Below, one piece after another: positions 14,422 through 21,196 of a stretch of DNA of 23,970 bases. Both the position numbers and the translations under genes were made by a program. Source of the DNA: Deferribacterales bacterium. Lineage in GTDB: Bacteria > Chrysiogenota > Deferribacteres > Deferribacterales > JAISNW01. Position 1 is the first letter of the stretch. Each line of letters begins with the position of its first letter. The DNA is taken from the NCBI GenBank assembly GCA_025997275.1, contig BNUJ01000009.1, positions 1 through 23,970 of the forward strand. Direction: 5' to 3'. The notes beneath the pieces are model-generated. The model was not told the origin of the DNA. It ran no database searches and was given only the letters and a program-made list of their open reading frames with translations.

Positions 14422-14718
14422 GTGAATTGGCTGATTATAATATTTATTATGGCAGTGTCAATCTTGCTGATACTGGTTATAAGTTTGCAGTCAAGGTTGC
14501 GGAAACTTGAGGACAAGATGACAGACGTAACAGCAAGCGATGTGGCTGTGTATGTTGAGCAAATGCGAGAACTTGTAAAACAGAGCGAAATGGTAGCCGA
14601 TAGGCTGGATAGCAGTATTCGCGAGCGGGAGAGTGCGTTGGAAGACTTGAGTGAGCTGGTTCAAAGTGCATCTATGCGACTGCAAGACTTCACGAGGGCT
14701 ATGGAAAGGAGAGGATAA
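14422..14718 (+). CDS. Small single-pass membrane protein with coiled coil (98 aa)
   Basis: Starts with GTG two bases after the preceding stop, so it is translated as the last gene of the operon. Residues 2-22 form one transmembrane helix (WLIIIFIMAVSILLILVISL). The rest, from QSRLRKLEDKM to the end, is a charged helix with heptad-like spacing of hydrophobic residues, typical of a coiled coil on the cytoplasmic side. No family recognised. It could anchor or oligomerise with the PilZ-like or STAS-HEAT protein. Confidence 0.75.
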   Translation: MNWLIIIFIMAVSILLILVISLQSRLRKLEDKMTDVTASDVAVYVEQMRELVKQSEMVADRLDSSIRERESALEDLSELVQSASMRLQDFTRAMERRG

Positions 14719-14739
14719 ACAGAATTTCCTCCACTTTTT
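14708..14739 (+). terminator. Possible weak terminator of the cheR operon
   Basis: GGAGAGGA (14708-14715) can pair imperfectly with TTTCCTCC (14725-14732), followed after two bases by five T. The stem has one mismatch and two G-U pairs, and the operon's last stop codon lies in the loop. Weak evidence. Confidence 0.3.
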
Positions 14740-14742
14740 ATG

Positions 14743-14771
14743 TTGTGCTAGCCTTAATAGTGTGTTATAAT
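14743..14771 (+). promoter_or_regulatory. Promoter of the glycosyltransferase genes, leaderless geometry
   Basis: A perfect TATAAT (14766-14771) lies eight bases before the ATG at 14780, with a poor -35 (TTGTGC, 14743-14748) at 17 bases. The start point would be within about two bases of the ATG, and there is no Shine-Dalgarno. Confidence 0.6.
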
Positions 14772-14779
14772 TCTCGTAT

Positions 14780-15673
14780 ATGGGTAGTGTAGTTCAACCG
14801 CTGGTTTCTGTAGTTATCCCTTTCTACAATGTCAGGGAGTTCATCCCTCGTTGCTTGGAAAGCATAATCCACCAGAGTTATAAAAATTTAGAGGTAATTC
14901 TAGTGGATGACGGCTCCACAGATGACAGCGTTAGTATCTGCGATAGCTATATCAATGCTGACAGTCGCATAAAATTAGTAAAAATACAGAACAATAGCGG
15001 ACCAGCTACCGCTAGGAACGAAGGGTTGAGGTGCGCTACAGGCGACTTCATACACTTTATGGATAGCGATGATTTTATAGACCTGAATTACTATGAAAGT
15101 ATGCTAACTACTATGCTGGAAACTGGTGCTGATATATCATGTAGTAATCGCTGTGAGCTAGGCACGGCGATGCCGTTCATCAAACAGACTATGATACTTA
15201 CGTCCCTCAATGATAGAATCATTGAGCCTGCTAAATATGCACTGCATAACGTGTGGCGTTACGTGTTCAAGCGAACACTTATAACTGATAATAAACTGTT
15301 ATTTGACGAATCGCTCGTTGCTAACGAGGACCTGTTATTCTCTGTGTTGGCGTTGTATTATGCTAAGAGGATTGTTCTGGTGCCTGACGTATTTTATCAC
15401 CATGTTGAACGCAGAGGCTCTATTTCGTCCTGTCGTGCTAAAAGGGGCACCATTAAGAGCGACCGCTCACGTGGCTGGAAGTTGCTTAAAGATTTCGCTA
15501 GGGAGAGAGGTTTCGGACACATAATCCATACGCTTAAAGTAAAAGGCGACCTAGTGTCAGTTTATACATATAAACTATTTTCACTAATCCCCGTTCTGAG
15601 AAAACGCACCTATTCTCGCAAAACAAAATATTATCTGTTCGGCATATTGCCGATAATGACAATCAGGCACTAG
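14780..15673 (+). CDS. Family 2 glycosyltransferase
   Basis: Transfers a sugar from a nucleotide-sugar donor, probably onto a surface-glycan or lipid-linked intermediate at the inner face of the cytoplasmic membrane. The 297-aa protein has the GT-A fold marks of GT2: VSVVIPFYNV at the N-terminus, VILVDDGSTDDS (about 39-50), the GPATARNEGL loop (74-83) and FMDSDD (93-98), whose DxD binds the metal and donor. VANEDLLF near residue 180 fits the acceptor-side motif (ED) of this family. There is no transmembrane helix. It is followed after two bases by the polytopic membrane protein gene, so the two act together. Donor and acceptor cannot be read from sequence. Confidence 0.9.
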   Translation: MGSVVQPLVSVVIPFYNVREFIPRCLESIIHQSYKNLEVILVDDGSTDDSVSICDSYINADSRIKLVKIQNNSGPATARNEGLRCATGDFIHFMDSDDFIDLNYYESMLTTMLETGADISCSNRCELGTAMPFIKQTMILTSLNDRIIEPAKYALHNVWRYVFKRTLITDNKLLFDESLVANEDLLFSVLALYYAKRIVLVPDVFYHHVERRGSISSCRAKRGTIKSDRSRGWKLLKDFARERGFGHIIHTLKVKGDLVSVYTYKLFSLIPVLRKRTYSRKTKYYLFGILPIMTIRH

Positions 15674-15675
15674 CA

Positions 15676-18396
15676 GTGAATAAAATAAATAGGAAGTTTT
15701 TTGCATTCGTGCTCTCTGCATTGTTGTCGGTGGTGTGCGTTTATGCGCTTGTCTCTTACGCCAGCGGGGGGGGGTACGTCGGCGTCCCGCTTAGGTGGCA
15801 AAAATATTTAGAGATAAGTCAAGAGGAATTGTATAAAAATTTAGCTCATTTTAGCATAGTCGGTGCCAATAAAAATATTTTGCGTCAACATAGAGCTGTG
15901 CCAATGGATACGCACGACAATGAAGGGGCACTCACTATTGATTTGGGAGATAGGCTTTCTAAAGATTATAAGCGACTAACGCTAGTGGTATCTAACTTTG
16001 CTCCCAATACTGGTCATCGTGCTCCGTATATATCGTATATAAACAAGCAAGGCAATAGGGTAGAGCGGACGTTTAACCCACTGCATAATGGGTTTAATGT
16101 GTCTAAATCGCTAAAAGATATGAAGTCTCAGTTCACCATCCACTTTGTTGCACGCAATATAGGGATGTCGTTAGAGATAGAGCGAGCGTATCTTACGAAA
16201 TACCCTGCACTGCCGAATACTATGCTCGTGCCCTTCTTCTTATTGGCTATACTAGCAATAGCATTAACTTATCTAGCTTTTTACTTTAGGCGAGAGGTTA
16301 GTGTTGACCTCACTTATGCGCCACTTGTGTATCTAGCACTGCCGCTCGCTATATTTTTCCTCACGTGGCTGAGGCTACCAGTAGGACTACCTGCTACGTT
16401 CATACTATTATACCTGTGCTACTGCTATTGTCGTGATATAAAGCTAAAACTTGATGTAGTGATTGACAAGTATTTCATAATTACTATGGTAGTGTTACTT
16501 TTGTTTGTCTATCTGTCAGGGGTGGGTGGGTATGGTCCAATAGTCTCTGGGGATATGCATCGCAGAAATGCTGCGTTCGGGGATTTGCTCGCTAATAGTT
16601 GGCCCGTGTATTTTTCTGAGAATGGCGGTAGCTTAGTCTATTACATAGGTTTTTGGCTGGTTCCTGCTGTTATCAGCAAACTATTTAGTTTGTCTTGGAC
16701 TAGCGCAAACCTTGTGCTGTTTGTCTGGACACTTATTGGTATGGTGCTGGCTTACCTGCTGGTTTCCAGCTATCTAAAGGTTTCAGCTGGAAAAAGATTG
16801 CTATTGGTTGCTATAATATTTATAACGTGGGCAGGCTTACATACGATAGGAGCACTAATAGTCGCGTTGAAATCTGGAACTATAATGCCATTTAGCACGC
16901 ACTATCAAGGATATTTGGGCATAGCTGGACGAATTTATGGTTTTAGAACAATATTTCATGGCATTATCTTATTTTTTCATAATGCTATCCCTATATGGAT
17001 AATGTGCGGGCTATTTTTGCAGTTATACAAACGGACTGACTACTATGCTTTTTTTGGGCTTATTATACTACCATATTCTCCGTGGGCATTTTTATCATTA
17101 GGGGTTGTCTCTGTAGGCTTGGCGATTAAATTTGTGTTAAATTGGCTTAAAAATAGGAGTTTTCACTCTCATATTAAAACGATATTATCAGCCACTAATG
17201 TGTTGGCTGTAGCTCTAATCATAATTTTTATGCTCTATTTTACTGGAACATTATCAACGCGTCTTTACTTGTTTGTGCCACTTAAAGATTGGTCGTTTGG
17301 CAGGGTTTTGATGTTGCTTTTATTCTATGCGGTGGAATTTGGCATATTTATGGCTGTTATATACAAAGAAAATAAGAACAATTTAATATATTGGTTGATT
17401 GGCACACTACTTATTATCTGCCCACTTGTTGAAATTAACGATGTCAATCTACAAATATACCTATCGTTCATGCCACTTAGTTTGCTCATGATGTTATATG
17501 CTGAATACCTGCTGTCCATTATAAGTAAGCCCGCAACATATAGGCACTTCATTGCTATTATGCTCTTCGTTGTATGCGTATATCAGTTTTGTGGAGCTAT
17601 GAACACATATTACATGCCTTATGGTCAGTCAACCGGCGGAAAAGGTGAGCTAACGTTAAATATCAATAATATCTTTGCAGACAGATATAATCATTTTAAT
17701 TTAGAACCACAGGATTTCCTCTTTTGGAAAAGTATTGCTCGCACCAAGCCACCTATTGAAAATATGACTAGCGCAATTGACCATAAGACACTACTGACAA
17801 GGACTGATGCCTCAAGTATCTATCGCTCTGATGACTACGGCTTTCGTTTCTATGATGGTGCAGGCAATTTACGTTTTTATAATGGAGAAGAGTTAATATC
17901 CGCTCCCAAAGAAGTAGCGTGGGCACAATCATCTGAAAAAGACAGGATGGTATTGCCACCAGCAGAAGCGTTTTCTATAGAGTTATTGCTACTTCCTAAA
18001 CTAGAGCAACAAGCATACTCCACTATATTCAACCTGTATGATGATAGCAAGCATTCTATCAGTTTAACGTATAACGGTAGTTGCTACGATTTGCTGTATA
18101 ATAATAATCCTGTGTCAGTAAGCAATATTTGCTTAAAGCCTGATATTTTGAACTATGTAGTGTTCACCTCAGTTGGTAATGTATATATAAACGGTTCTCT
18201 GCAGACTAGCAAAGATGTTCCAATAATGGACAAAACGTATGCTATACGACTATCAAGCCTTGAGGCAGGAGGTAGAGAGATAGGCTATATTTGGCAAGGT
18301 CGTATTCAAGAGGTAGCTTTTCATAACGAGATACTGCCCGCTAGTGCCATTCGTGAAACGTGGAAGAGGGTAAGTCAAGCAACAAACAAGCATTAG
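15676..18396 (+). CDS. Polytopic membrane protein, GT-C-like, with C-terminal LamG-like domain
   Basis: 906 aa from GTG, two bases after the glycosyltransferase stop. An N-terminal membrane helix (about 7-28) is followed by an extracytoplasmic domain (to about 180) and then roughly a dozen membrane helices up to about residue 655. The loop after the first helices of this block carries SGDMHRRNAAFGDL (291-304), an acidic/basic motif like the catalytic first loop of GT-C glycosyltransferases that use polyprenyl-phosphate sugars. From about residue 755 to the end the sequence fits a concanavalin/LamG jelly roll (FSIELLLLP, YVVFTSVGNVYINGSLQ, YIWQGRIQEVAFHNEIL), which would bind carbohydrate outside the membrane. 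It probably transfers or polymerises sugars for a surface glycan together with the GT2 partner. Codons 31-33 lie in a G9 tract. The exact family is not recognised. Confidence 0.7.
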   Translation: MNKINRKFFAFVLSALLSVVCVYALVSYASGGGYVGVPLRWQKYLEISQEELYKNLAHFSIVGANKNILRQHRAVPMDTHDNEGALTIDLGDRLSKDYKRLTLVVSNFAPNTGHRAPYISYINKQGNRVERTFNPLHNGFNVSKSLKDMKSQFTIHFVARNIGMSLEIERAYLTKYPALPNTMLVPFFLLAILAIALTYLAFYFRREVSVDLTYAPLVYLALPLAIFFLTWLRLPVGLPATFILLYLCYCYCRDIKLKLDVVIDKYFIITMVVLLLFVYLSGVGGYGPIVSGDMHRRNAAFGDLLANSWPVYFSENGGSLVYYIGFWLVPAVISKLFSLSWTSANLVLFVWTLIGMVLAYLLVSSYLKVSAGKRLLLVAIIFITWAGLHTIGALIVALKSGTIMPFSTHYQGYLGIAGRIYGFRTIFHGIILFFHNAIPIWIMCGLFLQLYKRTDYYAFFGLIILPYSPWAFLSLGVVSVGLAIKFVLNWLKNRSFHSHIKTILSATNVLAVALIIIFMLYFTGTLSTRLYLFVPLKDWSFGRVLMLLLFYAVEFGIFMAVIYKENKNNLIYWLIGTLLIICPLVEINDVNLQIYLSFMPLSLLMMLYAEYLLSIISKPATYRHFIAIMLFVVCVYQFCGAMNTYYMPYGQSTGGKGELTLNINNIFADRYNHFNLEPQDFLFWKSIARTKPPIENMTSAIDHKTLLTRTDASSIYRSDDYGFRFYDGAGNLRFYNGEELISAPKEVAWAQSSEKDRMVLPPAEAFSIELLLLPKLEQQAYSTIFNLYDDSKHSISLTYNGSCYDLLYNNNPVSVSNICLKPDILNYVVFTSVGNVYINGSLQTSKDVPIMDKTYAIRLSSLEAGGREIGYIWQGRIQEVAFHNEILPASAIRETWKRVSQATNKH
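15766..15774 (+). repeat. G9 homopolymer tract at codons 31-33
   Basis: Nine G in frame as Gly-Gly-Gly just after the first membrane helix. With G8 the frame reaches TAG about 16 codons after the preceding Ser; with G10 it reaches TAG after about 11. Runs of this length are rare outside slippage-controlled (phase-variable) genes. Confidence 0.8.
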
Positions 18397-18472
18397 CTAT
18401 ATGGCTCTACGTATTCCTGCAGGATAATACGCGCCTATATCTGCCGTTAGCTGGTATTCAGCAGAAATAAGG
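18397..18472. other. Intergenic gap between convergent genes, weak hairpin
   Basis: The gap contains an 8-base palindrome CCTGCAGG (18416-18423 region). A 7-base stem on the minus strand (18465-18459 with 18446-18440, one G-U pair) lies downstream of the hisIE stop. Neither is followed by a T-run, so a terminator is possible but not supported strongly. Confidence 0.3.
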
Positions 18473-19108
18473 CTATTTCATTCTGTCCTTTAGCACGTCT
18501 GTCACGGCTGATAGCTCCATATTCTTGCTCCTGAGCAACACTAGCAGATGAAAGAGCAAGTCCGCCGCTTCGTTTGCAAGTTCCTCATTGTCCCCGCAGG
18601 TGGCTGCAAGGGCGGTTTCAACTCCTTCCTCCCCCACCTTTTGAGCTATGCGTTTTACTCCGTCCTCAAACAGCTTGACAGTATAGCTCCCCTCGGGAGC
18701 GTCCTTATGTCGTCCTTCTATGATTTTTTCCAGTTTAGAGAGCCAATAGACCGCTGGCAACTCGTCTGAGTCAAAACAGCTCTCCGCCCCAGTATGGCAG
18801 GTGGGACCCGCCGCTTTAGCAAATATCAAGAGTGTATCATTATCGCAATCAACAACCATATCTTTAACTGATAGCGTATTACCAGAAGTTTCTCCTTTAG
18901 TCCACAGGCATTTCCTATCCCTGCTCCAAAAGCAGACAAGACCAGTAGCAAGCGTCTTTTCAAGCGCATCTCTGTTCATAAAGCCTACCATTAAAAGGCG
19001 CATAGATTTATAATCTTGCACACAAGCGGGGATAAGCCCGCCGAGCTTGTCAAAATCAAGCTTGCTAAAATCAAGTTTATTCGTATCAATGTCAACCATT
19101 TTAGTCAT
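18473..19108 (-). CDS. hisI: Bifunctional phosphoribosyl-AMP cyclohydrolase / phosphoribosyl-ATP pyrophosphatase
   Basis: A fused HisI-HisE enzyme (also called hisIE) of 211 aa performing steps 2 and 3 of histidine synthesis. The cyclohydrolase half (about 20-120) has MVGFMNRDALEKTL, FWSRDRKCLWTKGETSGN, DCDNDTLL and the zinc Cys residues in GPTCHTGAESCF. The pyrophosphatase half (about 120-211) has APEGSYTVKL, the metal-binding QKVGEEGVETALAA and NEAADLLFHLLVLL. It closely resembles the enteric fusion. The start at 19108 follows GAGGAG at a rather long 12-base spacing. The N-terminus carries a duplicated KLDF segment. It is the last gene of the his operon, eight bases after hisF. Confidence 0.97.
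   Translation of the reverse strand: MTKMVDIDTNKLDFSKLDFDKLGGLIPACVQDYKSMRLLMVGFMNRDALEKTLATGLVCFWSRDRKCLWTKGETSGNTLSVKDMVVDCDNDTLLIFAKAAGPTCHTGAESCFDSDELPAVYWLSKLEKIIEGRHKDAPEGSYTVKLFEDGVKRIAQKVGEEGVETALAATCGDNEELANEAADLLFHLLVLLRSKNMELSAVTDVLKDRMK
19046..19075 (-). repeat. 15-bp tandem duplication at the start of hisI
   Basis: Units 19046-19060 and 19061-19075 differ by two bases and encode the repeated Lys-Leu-Asp-Phe in KLDFSKLDFDKLGG near the N-terminus of HisIE. It lies outside the catalytic core, so it is probably neutral. Confidence 0.6.
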
Positions 19109-19116
19109 ACTAGTCT

Positions 19117-19884
19117 TTATCTCCTCACCTGTAGCCCTTTATCTTTTAAGAACGCTTTTAACTCACCAATGTTTATTTGTTTTTTATGGAAGACCGTTGC
19201 TGCCAGTGCACCTGTAACGCCTGTCTTTTCAAAGACATCTTGAAAGTGCGTCATCGTCCCCGCACCGCCGCTTGCCACAACGGGGACATCTACTACAGCG
19301 GTGAGTTTTGCCAGCTGCGGCAAGTCATAACCATTGCGAACCCCGTCCATATTCATACAATTCAGCACTATTTCCCCTGCACCGCGTTCTACCGCCTCTT
19401 TTGCCCATTCAAATGTATCTCTGCCCGTATTGATGGTCTTTTCTGTATCGCCTGTATATTGGTGAACCATATATCTCCCGTTCCGCTCAAAACTATCTAT
19501 CCCCACAACAACACATTGTTTGCCGAACCTGACTGACATTTCGCTAATAATATCAGGATTTTCCAGTGCGGGGGAGTTTATAGATATTTTATCCGCCCCG
19601 TTTTCAAGGATTTTAGCTGCGTCCGCTATGCTACGAATACCGCCTGCCACGCAGAATGGAATATTTATTTGACTTGCTATCTGCTTTATCCAGTTGTAGT
19701 CAACTTTGCGCCTGTCAGCACTTGCCGTAATATCATAGAACACAAGCTCGTCTGCCCCCTCGTCAGAGTAGCGTTCGGCAAGTCCCAATATATCGCCTAC
19801 CACCTCGTGCGCCTTGAACTGAACACCCTTGACCACCTTGCCATCCTTAACATCTAAGCAGGGGATTATCCTTACTTTAAGCAT
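19117..19884 (-). CDS. hisF: Imidazole glycerol phosphate synthase, cyclase subunit
   Basis: Takes ammonia from HisH and closes the imidazole ring, releasing imidazole glycerol phosphate and AICAR. A 255-aa (beta/alpha)8 barrel of normal length. It begins MLKVRIIPCLDVKDGKVVKG, where Asp11 is catalytic. The phosphate-binding and second catalytic elements are VAGGIRS, KISINSPAL, VVVGIDSF (the second catalytic Asp, about 130) and VVASGGAGTMTHF. It overlaps hisA by 13 bases, with GAGG-type pairing upstream of the ATG, and should be made in balance with HisH, its partner. Confidence 0.98.
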   Translation of the reverse strand: MLKVRIIPCLDVKDGKVVKGVQFKAHEVVGDILGLAERYSDEGADELVFYDITASADRRKVDYNWIKQIASQINIPFCVAGGIRSIADAAKILENGADKISINSPALENPDIISEMSVRFGKQCVVVGIDSFERNGRYMVHQYTGDTEKTINTGRDTFEWAKEAVERGAGEIVLNCMNMDGVRNGYDLPQLAKLTAVVDVPVVASGGAGTMTHFQDVFEKTGVTGALAATVFHKKQINIGELKAFLKDKGLQVRR

Positions 19885-20597
19885 TCTATCGCCTCGCTTA
19901 AACTTAAATTGCCCTCATATATAGCCCTACCGCTGATTGCGCCGTATAGTCCTATATCCCTTAGCTTACTCAAATCTTCTAATCCAGACACGCCACCCGA
20001 TGCCTCAACATAGAGGTCGGGATAACGCCGTTTCAGCTCGCCATATAGAGCAATATTAGCCCCAGTTTGAAGCCCATCTCTGCTAATATCGGTTATTAAG
20101 CCATACTTTAATTCAGGGTATTCGTCCAGCAACTGCCACAATGTGGTCTTGGTGTTTTCTTTCCAGCCGCTAACGGCTATATAAGGCACGTTATCGTCTA
20201 TCTTAAAGTCCAGTGCCAACACAATTTTATCCGCCCCATACTGTGCTAGTATTTTATGCGTAACCTGTGGTTCTTTCACGGCAAGAGAGCCTACAACTGC
20301 CCGCGAAACACCCGCTGAAAATATCTTGTCTATATCGCCAGCAGAGCGAATGCCACCGCCTACCTGAACCACACCGTCAAACGCATTAGCAATAAGTTTG
20401 AGTACACCAGTGTTGACAAGTTTGCCATTCTTTGCACCATCTAAATCAACCACGTGCAGAACAGTCGCCCCAGCCGCGCTGAACCGACTTGCCACTTTGC
20501 TAGGCTCGTCAGAATAGATAGTCTTTTGCTGAAAGTCGCCCTTAATTAGGCGCACACACTGTCCGTCCAGTATATCTATGCTCGGTATTATTAGCAT
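19872..20597 (-). CDS. hisA: ProFAR isomerase (phosphoribosylformimino-AICAR-P isomerase)
   Basis: Opens the ribose of ProFAR to give PRFAR, the substrate of HisFH. A 241-aa barrel related to HisF. Catalytic Asp8 lies in IIPSIDILDG and the second catalytic Asp in IVLALDFKID (about 129). VQVGGGIRS and VEASGGVSG are the phosphate-binding loops. The pattern IAVSGWKENT followed by ITDISRDGLQTGANI is close to the enteric type. It overlaps hisH by seven bases and hisF by 13; GAGG about seven bases before the ATG lies in the end of hisH. Confidence 0.98.
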   Translation of the reverse strand: MLIIPSIDILDGQCVRLIKGDFQQKTIYSDEPSKVASRFSAAGATVLHVVDLDGAKNGKLVNTGVLKLIANAFDGVVQVGGGIRSAGDIDKIFSAGVSRAVVGSLAVKEPQVTHKILAQYGADKIVLALDFKIDDNVPYIAVSGWKENTKTTLWQLLDEYPELKYGLITDISRDGLQTGANIALYGELKRRYPDLYVEASGGVSGLEDLSKLRDIGLYGAISGRAIYEGNLSLSEAIECLK

Positions 20598-21196
20598 TTC
20601 AGCCTCAAAAAGTTTGCTAGTAGCCTTGCGCCAACCTTGCCCGACTTTTCTGGGTGAAACTGAACCCCATAAAAATTATCTTTCCTAATAATTGCAGAAA
20701 ACTTGACGCCGTAGTCGCATACGCCGATAGTCCAACGGCTATCCACCTCTGGGGCAAAGCTGTGAACGAAATAAAAATTGTCTTCAGTGCTAAACCCCTC
20801 TAATAATGGGTCGTCTGCAATCTCCGTAAGGTTGTTCCAGCCCATATGCGGGATTATCCGTATATTTTCAAGCTTTTTAACCTTTACAGGTATTATGCCA
20901 AGACACTTTGCGTTATCCTCGCTAGACGACTCACATAGTAGCTGTTGCCCTAGACATATACCTAAAACAGGCTGTTTCAGTCCGCAAATTACATCCACAA
21001 GCCCGTTGTCTCGCAGATGTTTCATTGAGTAGCCTGCAGCACCTACACCGGGCAGTATTACTAAATCAGCCGCTTGTATCTGTCTTGCGTCTCTGGTAAT
21101 AGGCGCATTCACCCCTAGTTGCTCTAACCCAGCAGTTACAGACGTAAAATTTGCCCCGCCGTCATCTATGAGCACTACATTCTTTGAAATGTTCAT
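20591..21196 (-). CDS. hisH: Imidazole glycerol phosphate synthase, glutamine amidotransferase subunit
   Basis: Hydrolyses glutamine and channels ammonia to HisF. A 201-aa class I amidotransferase. The nucleophile Cys81 lies in GICLGQQLL, and the His and Glu of the triad in GVQFHPEKSG near the C-terminus. LPGVGAA forms the oxyanion region and IIPHMGWN is the usual HisH motif. The N-terminus VVLIDDGGANFTSV resembles the enteric type. It starts in an ATGA overlap with hisC-hisB, with AAGGG upstream, so translation is coupled. Confidence 0.97.
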   Translation of the reverse strand: MNISKNVVLIDDGGANFTSVTAGLEQLGVNAPITRDARQIQAADLVILPGVGAAGYSMKHLRDNGLVDVICGLKQPVLGICLGQQLLCESSSEDNAKCLGIIPVKVKKLENIRIIPHMGWNNLTEIADDPLLEGFSTEDNFYFVHSFAPEVDSRWTIGVCDYGVKFSAIIRKDNFYGVQFHPEKSGKVGARLLANFLRLKC

